A program made the position numbers and the translations under genes. Of a stretch of 64,000 nt of DNA, positions 32,564 to 39,483 are shown one piece after another; position 1 is the stretch's first letter; every line of letters begins with the position of its first letter. The DNA is taken from positions 124,001-188,000 of the forward strand of contig ONDE01000013.1 in assembly GCA_900316515.1 (NCBI GenBank). The letters are read 5' to 3'. This DNA is from an uncultured Bacteroidales bacterium. Its GTDB lineage: Bacteria; Bacteroidota; Bacteroidia; Bacteroidales; P3. The notes beneath the pieces were generated by a model. That model saw nothing but the letters and a program-made list of their open reading frames with translations. It had not been told where the DNA came from and ran no database searches.

Positions 32564-33724
32564 TCAATCTAATATATCATTTAGCATATCCACGGCCTCC
32601 TCCTTCTTCTTATCAACGATTTTCGCGTAGACCTGCGTCGTTTGAATGTCGGCATGTCCGAGCAGTTTGCTCACGGTATATATATCACCCCCCTTCGTGA
32701 GTGTCAGAGTGGCAAACGTGTGGCGAGCGGTGTGGAGCGTCACCTTCTTTTTAATACCTGCTGTTTTTGCCCAGTCCTTCAATTGTCGGTTCATCGCCTG
32801 TTCAGTTGGAATATCGGCAAACACCAAATCCTCATCCGTGGCATCTCCGCGCTCTGGGAGGAACTTCTTGGCCTGTTCAGATAGTGGCAAATACAGCGGA
32901 GCCTGCGTCTTTTGCTGTCGGATTCTTAATTGCCAGCGGTCTCCATCCTTCTCAATGTCCATCCACCGCAAAGCCTTCACGTCAGAGATACGCAATCCAC
33001 AGAAACACATGAACAGATAGACATGCCGCGTTTGCTCTTTTTCAGTCGGAGTTTTTGCCAACTTTATCAATTCTTCTTCCGTTAGATACTCTCTCGTGCT
33101 CTCGGACTTTTGAATTTTATCGGATGCATTGATTTGATCAAAAGGATTATGGTCTATTTTCCCATCGGCGACTGCCATCTTTAGAACATAGCTAAATGCA
33201 TCCTGTTTCTTTTTTGCTGTGCTCGGCTTCATGTGCTGCCCAGCGTTTGGTAATCTCGACGGAATGATATACGTGCTTTTAAGATAGTCGATGAAGCCCA
33301 TTACAAATTTTTTATCAACCTCTGACAGTTTGGCATTGCAGTGATACTGCTCCACTATTTCTCCCGTGTACTCAATGGTTCTTGACCATGTGTGACGGTT
33401 GCTATTCTCTCTTTCATGACTTTTCGCTCGTTCAACACAGACTGCGAACCAGTCCTTCAACAGTAACTTGCCATTCTTGGTAGAGAATCCTAGTTTGCCC
33501 TCTCGGATTTGCTTAGTGCGCTCAAACGCTATTGCCTCGACCTTGGCTTTTACATCATTATAGTTAAGCCTGTCCTTTTTCCGAACAAGAGGAAGGTCTT
33601 TCAACGGCTCTCTAACTTGCTTCCCATTAACGGAATAATGGAGATAGAAACGGATGCCTTTGGAATATTCCCTTTCGTACAACTGTACTGCAGCAGTTTC
33701 GTAATTGTTCTTCTTTTTCGACAT
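32564..33724 (-). CDS. int: Tyrosine recombinase / integrase of the element
   Basis: 386 residues from ATG 33724 (MSKKKNNYETAAVQLYERE). It has an N-terminal arm-binding type region, a core-binding SAM-like domain (residues about 95-200), and a C-terminal catalytic domain with Arg in CFCGLRISDVKALRW, His-x-x-Arg in HTARHTFATL, a second His in LLGHADIQTTQ and the nucleophile Tyr in VYAKI. All catalytic residues are present. This is the Bacteroidota mobile-element integrase layout. Its position beside the tRNA-Val 3' end marks it as the enzyme that integrated the element. Confidence 0.95.
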   Translation of the reverse strand: MSKKKNNYETAAVQLYEREYSKGIRFYLHYSVNGKQVREPLKDLPLVRKKDRLNYNDVKAKVEAIAFERTKQIREGKLGFSTKNGKLLLKDWFAVCVERAKSHERENSNRHTWSRTIEYTGEIVEQYHCNAKLSEVDKKFVMGFIDYLKSTYIIPSRLPNAGQHMKPSTAKKKQDAFSYVLKMAVADGKIDHNPFDQINASDKIQKSESTREYLTEEELIKLAKTPTEKEQTRHVYLFMCFCGLRISDVKALRWMDIEKDGDRWQLRIRQQKTQAPLYLPLSEQAKKFLPERGDATDEDLVFADIPTEQAMNRQLKDWAKTAGIKKKVTLHTARHTFATLTLTKGGDIYTVSKLLGHADIQTTQVYAKIVDKKKEEAVDMLNDILD

Positions 33725-33746
33725 GGCGGTGAGTGTTTTACAGGTG

Positions 33747-33754
33747 CAAATATA
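33747..33754 (-). promoter_or_regulatory. -7 promoter box (TATATTTG)
   Basis: Minus-strand TATATTTG 23 bases upstream of the integrase start at 33724; it excludes the in-frame ATG at 33811. Confidence 0.6.
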
Positions 33755-34004
33755 CGAAAAAGATTCCAGTTGCGATTCACTTGATGTCAAAAAAAATCCA
33801 ACAAAACACAATAAACATACATTATCAGCGTTTTATATCTAGTAATTAGATGTGCCGAAACGCAATTATCACGTGATAAATTCGTGATAAATATAGGTAA
33901 AAAAGGCGAAAATAAACTCAAAAAAGGTCAAAAAACAACACCTCTACGACTAGTCAAAAATTAAAAATAACAGAATGAAAACCAGCACCATACAGCAAAT
34001 AGAA
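33755..34004. other. Right-end non-coding region of the element
   Basis: About 250 AT-rich bases between the integrase promoter and the tRNA terminator. It holds the right 27-bp arm repeat (33872-33898) and A-rich tracts (AAAAAAGGCGAAAA, AAAAAAGGTCAAAAAAC) like those next to the left arm. No gene. Confidence 0.65.
33872..33898. repeat. 27-bp direct repeat, right copy (putative integrase arm site)
   Basis: Identical over 27 bases to 22621-22647 and in the same orientation; two tandem CGTGATAAAT words plus ATAGGT. Confidence 0.8.
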
Positions 34005-34025
34005 AGCCACCCTTGTGGGGTGGCT
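34005..34025 (-). terminator. Terminator of tRNA-Val(CAC), element-supplied
   Basis: AGCCACCC (34005-34012) pairs with GGGTGGCT (34018-34025). It differs in sequence from the displaced hairpin at 22520-22540 but has the same position relative to the tRNA end, as expected if the element restores the tRNA's terminator on integration. Confidence 0.75.
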
Positions 34026-34026
34026 G

Positions 34027-34042
34027 GGTGGTCTGTGGGAGA
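34027..34042. repeat. attR core (16-bp direct repeat within the tRNA gene)
   Basis: GGTGGTCTGTGGGAGA, identical to 22544-22559; 14 of the 16 bases belong to the tRNA-Val(CAC) gene (acceptor 3' strand and part of the T stem). Confidence 0.88.
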
Positions 34043-34103
34043 TTCGAACTCTCGACCTCTTCCGTGTGAAGGAAGCGCTCTAAACCAACTGAGCTAACAG
34101 ACC
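34029..34103 (-). tRNA. tRNA-Val (anticodon CAC)
   Basis: The minus strand folds into a full cloverleaf: acceptor GGTCTGT/ACAGACC, D stem GCTC/GAGC with GTTAGCTCAGTTGG, anticodon stem CTTCC/GGAAG with loop TTCACAC (anticodon CAC, valine GUG codons), and T loop TTCGAAT. CCA is not encoded. The T stem GAGAG/CTCCC has one A-C mismatch (positions 50-64). The gene is the integration site of the adjacent element; its 3' end is the attR core. Confidence 0.92.
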
Positions 34104-34167
34104 TTCTTGCTCAAAAGCGGGTGCAAAAGTACAAACAATTTTTGATACGGCAAAATTTTTCTTCAAA

Positions 34168-34896
34168 ATGCGAAATAAAAAACATGGACTCACTCACTCT
34201 CAGATAATCGGTATTGTCTGGTTATCAATAGCGTTGCTATTGGCTGCTGCCGTGTTGTTTTTTTGTCGTCAAGGTGGTCTTTCACCGACTGCAACTACTG
34301 CCGCAGACAGTGCCAAAACGACAATTTTGGTACAAAAAGAGGATTCTGTCTATCGTCTTAGGAGGGGTGAGCGTGCAAGTAAATATCCCTCAGATAGTTA
34401 TTATGATAAAAGGGACTCCGACGTGAGACTGCTGTCTGTGGACAGCACCATAAAGTCTCAGAGTGCGCCAGCCTATCGGCGCCAGCCTCTGACGGTCGAG
34501 CTCAACAGTGCCGACACGCTGACCTTGCAACTACTCCATGGCATTGGGCCTGCTTTTGCCAGCCGCATAGTGCGTTATCGTGAGCGGCTGGGCGGTTATC
34601 GTTCTGCCGAGCAGTTGTTGGAAGTCTATGGGTTCACCCCGGAGCTGCTGGTGCATATAGCGCCCCACCTGACGGTAGACACCACAGCAATACATCGTAT
34701 ACCGATTAATACTGTTGAACTTAAGCAGCTTATAAAGCATCCATACATAGAATATTATCAAGCACGAGACATCGTCACGCTCCGCAGTCGTGGCATGCGA
34801 TTCCTGTCGGCCGACGACCTTCGTGCCATTCCATCGATGTCCGACAGTACTCTTGTACGGATTCTTCCTTATGTCGACTTCACTGTTGTTGAATAA
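34168..34896 (+). CDS. ComEA-like helix-hairpin-helix membrane protein
   Basis: 242 residues. One N-terminal membrane segment (IIGIVWLSIALLLAAAVLFF), a linker, then a helix-hairpin-helix pair: LNSADTLTLQLLHGIGPAFASRIVRYRERLGG and a second, weaker unit (INTVELKQLIKHPYIEYYQARDIV). This is the Bacteroidota version of ComEA-type DNA-binding proteins thought to bind incoming DNA in the periplasm. A comEC gene lies 3.3 kb downstream on the same strand, which supports a DNA-uptake role. Confidence 0.82.
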   Translation: MRNKKHGLTHSQIIGIVWLSIALLLAAAVLFFCRQGGLSPTATTAADSAKTTILVQKEDSVYRLRRGERASKYPSDSYYDKRDSDVRLLSVDSTIKSQSAPAYRRQPLTVELNSADTLTLQLLHGIGPAFASRIVRYRERLGGYRSAEQLLEVYGFTPELLVHIAPHLTVDTTAIHRIPINTVELKQLIKHPYIEYYQARDIVTLRSRGMRFLSADDLRAIPSMSDSTLVRILPYVDFTVVE

Positions 34897-34965
34897 AAAA
34901 GATAATCGGCACCACAATAAACAACACCACAATACGTTTTTCAACAAGTAAATGTACGAGCCGAT

Positions 34966-35499
34966 ATGCTAGGAGACGACAAACAATGGGTGGCGGTGAT
35001 GACCCAACCGGGACGAGAAGCCTATGTGGCGAAACGCTTCGAGGTTGACGACGATCCGCATGGGCAAAAGCCCATAGAATATTACTTGCCCATGTTGTCT
35101 GTGCGCGACAAGCGTTGTAAAACGGATATGCAGGAAAAACCCATGTTCCCTTGCTATATCTTCGCCCATATCGACAAGAAACAGATTCTTGCCACACGCT
35201 CTACCAAGGGTGTCATCCTGATTGTCACCAACCGTCATGAGATAATCACTATGCGCGACAGCGAGATTGACGCCATCCGTCGTTTTGAATCCACGCAGCG
35301 CAATTTCCAGATTCGCGAGACAGCCAGACTGGTAAAGGGTGCACGAGCCAAGATCCTCAGCGGTGAGTTCGCTGGTCTCGAAGGTGTGTTGGTGAAAGGG
35401 GACAAGGACGGCAACTTCGCCATCAACATAGAGGTGATGAACACCTCGTTTCTGGTGCATATAAAACGCAGTGAACTCCGCTCGGCCGATGAAGAATGA
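34966..35499 (+). CDS. NusG-family specialised antiterminator (UpxY-like)
   Basis: 177 residues. An N-terminal NGN domain (QWVAVMTQPGREAYVAKRF, then EKPMFPCYIFAHID) and a C-terminal KOW motif (KGARAKILSGEFAGLEGVLVKG). It belongs to NusG paralogues such as UpxY, which in Bacteroides start capsular polysaccharide operons. No polysaccharide operon follows: a terminator and a convergent gene come directly after. An orphan regulator or displaced paralogue is likely. Confidence 0.82.
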   Translation: MLGDDKQWVAVMTQPGREAYVAKRFEVDDDPHGQKPIEYYLPMLSVRDKRCKTDMQEKPMFPCYIFAHIDKKQILATRSTKGVILIVTNRHEIITMRDSEIDAIRRFESTQRNFQIRETARLVKGARAKILSGEFAGLEGVLVKGDKDGNFAINIEVMNTSFLVHIKRSELRSADEE

Positions 35500-35550
35500 T
35501 GAACGGCGAATAACGCAACCGATAGAACAGTCAATGCCAATAGAATAAAC

Positions 35551-35578
35551 AACGGCGGGGCCGTCAAGCCCCGCCGTT
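35551..35578. terminator. Bidirectional terminator between convergent genes
   Basis: AACGGCGGGG and CCCCGCCGTT pair perfectly across an 8-base loop, 52 bases after the NusG-like stop and just before the stop of the convergent FHA gene. Confidence 0.85.
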
Positions 35579-35584
35579 GTCATT

Positions 35585-36208
35585 TTACCTGTCTTTTTCA
35601 ATATATGTAAAGGTTGTTTGTCCGATGGTGAAGGTTTTGCCATGATGCAATCGTATCTTCTTGTTTACTTTGGCAGGTTTGCCATAGAGGAAAACACCAG
35701 GTTCCAATGGTATGAGGTATGGCGTCTGTCGCTTAAGCCGTATCTCGGCCTGTATAGGAGCCACGTTGCCCTGTATGTCCCACGAGAGTTGAAGCGAGCA
35801 GTCGACCGACTTGCCTATGGTGACGACATGGCTGGGACTATTGCGGAACCATTTGTAGAGAGCAATATCCATGCCCTTGGTGGCCCCCTGCACATTAAGG
35901 TAATAATGTTCAGACCGTGGGGAGACGGTGGCTATGCATGCGGCTTGTCCAAGGCCAAAGATGATGAAACTGAAGAGCAACGACACACGGAAGTCCAGCT
36001 CCATATATTGGAAGAGCAGTGTCCAAGCATACATGGATATGAAGCCAAGCAATACGCTAATAATCAGTAGTAGCTTGTTGTGTTTTGCCCGCGTGGCGAA
36101 TGTGGAACAATATGTAATAATGAATCCTGACAGCGTCCATGGTATCCAGTTCAGGAGGAAGGTGAAACTGTTGATGTCAAACAGGTAGATGATGAGATTA
36201 ACCAACAT
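35585..36208 (-). CDS. FHA-domain membrane protein, apparently 5' truncated
   Basis: 207 residues from the only available ATG (36208). N-terminal half: three or four membrane segments. C-terminal about 95 residues: an FHA-like domain (VVTIGKSVDCSLQLSW, NVAPIQAEIRLK, LHHGKTFTIGQTTFTY), a phosphothreonine-binding fold. The open frame continues upstream of the ATG as CHQCIFFRGIIAAIGCYLSF, so the ATG falls inside what looks like the first membrane helix and no start exists before the stop at 36272-36274. The real N-terminus is probably missing. Confidence 0.7.
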   Translation of the reverse strand: MLVNLIIYLFDINSFTFLLNWIPWTLSGFIITYCSTFATRAKHNKLLLIISVLLGFISMYAWTLLFQYMELDFRVSLLFSFIIFGLGQAACIATVSPRSEHYYLNVQGATKGMDIALYKWFRNSPSHVVTIGKSVDCSLQLSWDIQGNVAPIQAEIRLKRQTPYLIPLEPGVFLYGKPAKVNKKIRLHHGKTFTIGQTTFTYIEKDR

Positions 36209-36249
36209 GAACGATAAATAGCAGCCAATAGCCGCAATAATGCCCCTGA

Positions 36250-36804
36250 AGAAGATGCATTGGTGGCAGTGTCAACAACGACCTGACCTATAACAATAAT
36301 GTCGCCGACTGGGGCAGCAATGCCATATCCAATGGGGGAAACACCCAAAACAGCGGCTGGCGTACGTTGAGCAGCGATGAATGGGTATATCTGTTTGGAA
36401 ATAGCGAAAAACGCAATGGGAAGTGGGGTTTCGCAACCGTTGCCGGCGTCCATGGCATCATCATTTTGCCTGACAGCTTCCAAGACCCCTGCACCAATGG
36501 CGGCAGCCAGCCTTTCCATGGTGGCGATGGCAACTGGTCTAGCAACATCTACACCGAAGGTGCCAACTGGAGCGCAATGGAGGGCAACGGTGCCGTCTTT
36601 CTCCCGGCTGCAGGAAAACGTGACGGCGCCACCATATCCAACGTAAATGCCGATGCTACGGTATGCTACTGGTCTTCCACACATAAGGATGACGATGAGG
36701 CATACCTGATAATCACAAATTACGATGGTGGTGCAACCGTTAACTTTACTCCCAATAGCGATTCATATCGTAGAATAGGCCGCTCGGTGCGTCTGGTGAA
36801 ATGA
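36250..36804 (+). pseudogene. 3' fragment of a Bacteroidota surface protein
   Basis: Open but lacking a proper start (preceded by TGA at 36247-36249); the only ATG, at 36367, would begin inside the domain. The residues GWRTLSSDEWVYLF, GVHGIIILPDSF, GAVFLPAAGKRDG, CYWSST and SVRLVK match the C-terminal domain repeatedly seen in secreted Bacteroidota surface proteins. Its 5' end coincides with the point where the oppositely oriented FHA gene is also truncated. Confidence 0.7.
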
Positions 36805-36833
36805 ACGTTGTCCCATTGGTATTTCATATAAAC

Positions 36834-36860
36834 AAAAAGACCACCTCATTGGGTGGTCTT
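36834..36860 (-). terminator. Terminator of tRNA-Val(GAC)
   Basis: AAAGACCACC and GGTGGTCTTT pair around TCATTG; on the minus strand the stem follows the tRNA 3' end by a few bases and leads into a T-rich stretch (AAAAAG on the plus strand). Confidence 0.75.
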
Positions 36861-36862
36861 TG

Positions 36863-36937
36863 TGATCTGCACAAGATTTGAACTTGTGACCTCTTGCCTG
36901 TCAAGCAAGCGCTCTAAACCAACTGAGCTAGCAGATC
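36863..36937 (-). tRNA. tRNA-Val (anticodon GAC)
   Basis: The minus strand gives a full cloverleaf: acceptor GATCTGC/GCAGATC, D arm CTAGCTCAGTTGG, anticodon stem CTTGC/GCAAG with loop TTGACAG (anticodon GAC, valine GUC/GUU codons), T arm ACAAG/CTTGT with TTCAAAT. No encoded CCA. The D arm is nearly identical to that of tRNA-Val(CAC) 2.8 kb away, but there is no integration scar here. Confidence 0.93.
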
Positions 36938-37019
36938 AATTGTTCGATTCCGCTCGTGAAATCGGGTGCAAAAGTACACACTTTTTTTAAACCGACAAAA
37001 TATTTTTTCAGTTTTTTTG

Positions 37020-37027
37020 TATCTTTG
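37020..37027 (+). promoter_or_regulatory. -7 promoter box (TATCTTTG)
   Basis: TATCTTTG 21 bases upstream of the DUF2147 start; probably also serves the nitroreductase and comEC. Confidence 0.7.
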
Positions 37028-37047
37028 CATTTTCAAATGGTACAAAT

Positions 37048-37515
37048 ATGAAGTGCATAAAACTCATAACAATGCTGATTGTCACGCTCTTCTGCGCCAA
37101 CTTCGCTGTTGCTCAGAATGCGCTTAACAATCGTGCCGACAACATCGTCGGAACCTACGAAGGTGTGCAAGAAGGGTATAAATTCAAGGCAAAAATTGTA
37201 AAATTGACCGACGGCAGCTACAGAGGACAGGTGTTTTGGATGGAAAAAGACCGTGACGAACAGGGAAACAAGCTGTTAGATACTAAAAATCCCGATCGTA
37301 GTCTTCGTTCGACACCTGCCGACCGCGTAGTCCTTTTCTCCGGTTTGACCTACGACGAGAAGCGCCACGAGTGGAATGGTTGCAAGATATACGACCCCAT
37401 CCGAGGCATTCGTGCCAAGATGGTCGCCACCTTCACTGCCGACGGTCAGCTCCGCATCAAAGGTTCCCTGCTTGGCATCAGTGAATCTGTATATTGGAAA
37501 CCGTTAAACCGCTAA
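37048..37515 (+). CDS. DUF2147 domain exported protein
   Basis: 155 residues. Signal peptide MKCIKLITMLIVTLFCANFAVAQ followed by the DUF2147 lipocalin-like beta fold (IVGTYEGVQEGYKFKAKIVKL, GSYRGQVFWMEK, WNGCKIYDP, LGISESVYWKPL). DUF2147 proteins are small exported proteins of unclear role, often near envelope genes. The frame ends 5 bases before the nitroreductase start. Confidence 0.88.
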   Translation: MKCIKLITMLIVTLFCANFAVAQNALNNRADNIVGTYEGVQEGYKFKAKIVKLTDGSYRGQVFWMEKDRDEQGNKLLDTKNPDRSLRSTPADRVVLFSGLTYDEKRHEWNGCKIYDPIRGIRAKMVATFTADGQLRIKGSLLGISESVYWKPLNR

Positions 37516-37520
37516 ACCTC

Positions 37521-38165
37521 ATGGCAGACAACTATCTTGAGAAGCGCTATGAGGAGACCATCGGCAGCAACCGTCCTAAAATCAAACGTATAGGGCATAC
37601 TGTTGACGAGTTGCTGACCAAGAATCGCAGTACTCGCGGCTACAACAAGAACTATGTGGTGAGCCGGGCCGAATTGGAACGTATCGTGGGTGTCTGCACG
37701 CGTATCCCTTCGGGATGTAACCAGCAGACGCTGCGCTATTTCCTGGTCACAAAAGATTCCGGTGCCGACCGTGTGCTGCCTCTCGTCAAGATGGGTGCCG
37801 CACTTCCTTAACTCCATCTGCCATTCCCCGGCACCGAACCCGAGGCATTTGTCATCTGCTGCTCGGTGGCTCCCGAGTCTAAGTTGGTGGACATCGACCT
37901 TGGCATAGCCCTCCAGAGCATGGCCCTCAAAGCCATCGAGATGGGGCTCAACACGCTGATGATTGGTGCTTTCAACCGAGAGAAGTTGTGCGCCGCGTTC
38001 GACCTGCCATACGAGCCGCTGATGCTCCTCGCTGTCGGCAAGGGTGCCGAGCGTATCGAGCTGGTGCCCACCGATGCCGCCGCGCCGCGTGCCTACTACC
38101 GTCGCGACGGTGTACACTATGTGCCAAAGGTTCGCCTGAATGATTTGATCATCAATCATGCGTAA
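37521..38165 (+). pseudogene. Nitroreductase family protein interrupted by an in-frame TAA
   Basis: From ATG 37521 the frame would code for 214 residues, normal for the family, but a TAA at 37809-37811 splits it. Upstream: KNRSTRGYNKNYVV (FMN phosphate site) and RIPSGCNQQTLRYFLV. Directly after the stop the same frame continues HLPFPGTEPEAFVICCS..., IALQSMALKAIEMGLNTLMIGAFNREKL. Relatives usually have a polar residue such as Glu after ...ALP, so GAA to TAA is a plausible single change. Either a nonsense mutation or a sequence error; the rest is well preserved. Its end overlaps the comEC start by 8 bases. Confidence 0.8.
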
Positions 38166-39483
38166 ATATCCGCTGGTGCCTGTAGCGCTGGCAATCATTG
38201 TCGGCATCCTGCTGGCGCACCACATCTTTTTTTTAACCATGCAGTTCTGGCTGTATGCTCTTCTGGCATGCGCCATTGCTTTTGGTATCGTATTTTTGGT
38301 ATGTCCCCCCCAAAAAGAAAACATTAAAAACAAGAAGATAATGGCGTGCGCCACTGTCTTCTGTTGTTTGCTCGGCGGTCTGCTAGGCTCCACGGGCGAG
38401 CAAGGGGTATGGATACATATGTGTCCTGAGAAGACCTTTATGGCGGTGCGTCTCACTGAGAAACCCACACCGCGCGCCAAGAGCTACAAAGCACAGGCTG
38501 AAGTGCTGGCGGTCGACGGAATTCCAAGCCACGGAGCGATACGTCTCTACCTGCGGCCCGACTCCGCTGCCGCCACTTTGCGCTACGGCGACCGTCTGCT
38601 GCTGCACGGCTACCCTGACACGTTGAAGGCGTCGATGTACATCACCTCAGACCATTACATCCTGACAGCCCGCGACAGCACCAGTCTGCGTGCCCGCAGC
38701 GAACGGCTCCGCATGCGTCTGCTTGGCCGAATGCAAAGTGGACCTCTCGATGCACGTTATGCCGGCGTGGCCGAAGCGTTGACCCTAGGCTGGCGTGCCG
38801 ACATCGACCCCGCGACGCAGGCCTCCTATCGCGACGCAGGCATAGCCCATCTGTTGGCTGTCAGCGGCTTGCACGTAGGTTTGGTGGCGGCCATGGTGGG
38901 TATGATGCTTTTCTGGGTTGGTCGCGAACGCCGCGGACGCATCGTTCGTGGCAGCATCCAGTTGGCTGCAGTGTGGCTTTTCGCGCTTACAACGGGTATG
39001 GCGCCATCCACTGTGCGTGCAGCCTTGATGTTCAGTCTTTTCATCGTCAGCGACATCGTCGGCCGCCGTACGCCAAAGCTCAATCTCTTGGCGGCGGCAG
39101 CAATAATAATGCTTGTTGTCAACCACATGCTGCTCTTCGATGTCGGCTGGCAGTTGTCGTTCAGCGCCGTGGCGGGAATACTCTTGGCGATGCCTGTGAT
39201 AACAGCCTTCCGAAACAAACTGTACCAGGCCGCCATGGTGAGTGTTGTTGCCACTACTGCCACCTTGCCGGTGACGCTGGTCACCTTCCTCCGTTTCCAG
39301 CCCTATTTCCTCATCGCCAACGTGCTGATAGTGCCATTGTCGGCATTAATCCTCGGCTTCTCGCTTCTGTATATGGCAATACCATGCTGCACCACGGCGT
39401 GGCCGGTGGAGATGCTGCTGTGTGCCACCGAGGCTGTCACCTCGTGGGTGGCCTCGTTGCCTGGAGCGGTGATATATCTATGA
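38158..39483 (+). CDS. comEC: ComEC/Rec2 family DNA-uptake channel protein
   Basis: 441 residues with many membrane segments. The N-terminal DUF4131-like region is followed by the Competence domain, with ALTLGWRADIDPATQASYRDAGIAHLLAVSGLHVG. ComEC forms the inner-membrane channel for single-stranded DNA in transformation. The C-terminal metallo-beta-lactamase-like domain of long ComEC proteins is absent; the frame ends at AVIYL, where the convergent helicase gene begins. A ComEA-like gene lies nearby. Confidence 0.87.
   Translation: MRKYPLVPVALAIIVGILLAHHIFFLTMQFWLYALLACAIAFGIVFLVCPPQKENIKNKKIMACATVFCCLLGGLLGSTGEQGVWIHMCPEKTFMAVRLTEKPTPRAKSYKAQAEVLAVDGIPSHGAIRLYLRPDSAAATLRYGDRLLLHGYPDTLKASMYITSDHYILTARDSTSLRARSERLRMRLLGRMQSGPLDARYAGVAEALTLGWRADIDPATQASYRDAGIAHLLAVSGLHVGLVAAMVGMMLFWVGRERRGRIVRGSIQLAAVWLFALTTGMAPSTVRAALMFSLFIVSDIVGRRTPKLNLLAAAAIIMLVVNHMLLFDVGWQLSFSAVAGILLAMPVITAFRNKLYQAAMVSVVATTATLPVTLVTFLRFQPYFLIANVLIVPLSALILGFSLLYMAIPCCTTAWPVEMLLCATEAVTSWVASLPGAVIYL

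Larger units (their letters stand above)
22544..34042. mobile_element. Integrated genetic element in tRNA-Val(CAC), about 11.5 kb
   Basis: Bounded by the 16-bp direct repeat GGTGGTCTGTGGGAGA at 22544-22559 and 34027-34042; the right copy is the 3' end of an intact tRNA-Val gene. Inside each boundary lies a 27-bp direct repeat (22621-22647 and 33872-33898), likely integrase arm sites. A tyrosine recombinase gene (32564-33724) sits next to the tRNA end. Gene content is AT-richer than the flanks and includes DUF3871, a serine recombinase, an H1-tailed HTH protein and small unknown genes. No relaxase, coupling protein or conjugation gene is seen, so mobility would have to be by excision plus help from another element. 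Confidence 0.88.

Noticed and set aside
22544..34042. Conjugative element or prophage
   Set aside because: No relaxase, coupling protein, Tra, capsid, portal or terminase gene is visible; only integration and unknown genes.
22544..34042. Known anti-phage defence or antibiotic-resistance cargo
   Set aside because: No recognisable restriction enzyme, helicase-nuclease, reverse transcriptase, TIR, CBASS or resistance gene occurs inside the element; the ABC-F and helicase genes lie outside and look like host genes.
36151..36684. 177-residue minus-strand open frame across the breakpoint
   Set aside because: Out of frame with the FHA protein and antisense to a recognisable surface-domain fragment; composition typical of a shadow.
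36863..36937. tRNA-Asp, as the loop contains GAC
   Set aside because: The anticodon read 5' to 3' is GAC, which pairs with valine codons GUC/GUU; tRNA-Asp would have GUC.
37809..37811. Programmed stop-codon read-through or recoding in the nitroreductase
   Set aside because: TAA is not used for selenocysteine or pyrrolysine and no stimulatory structure is obvious; mutation or error is simpler.
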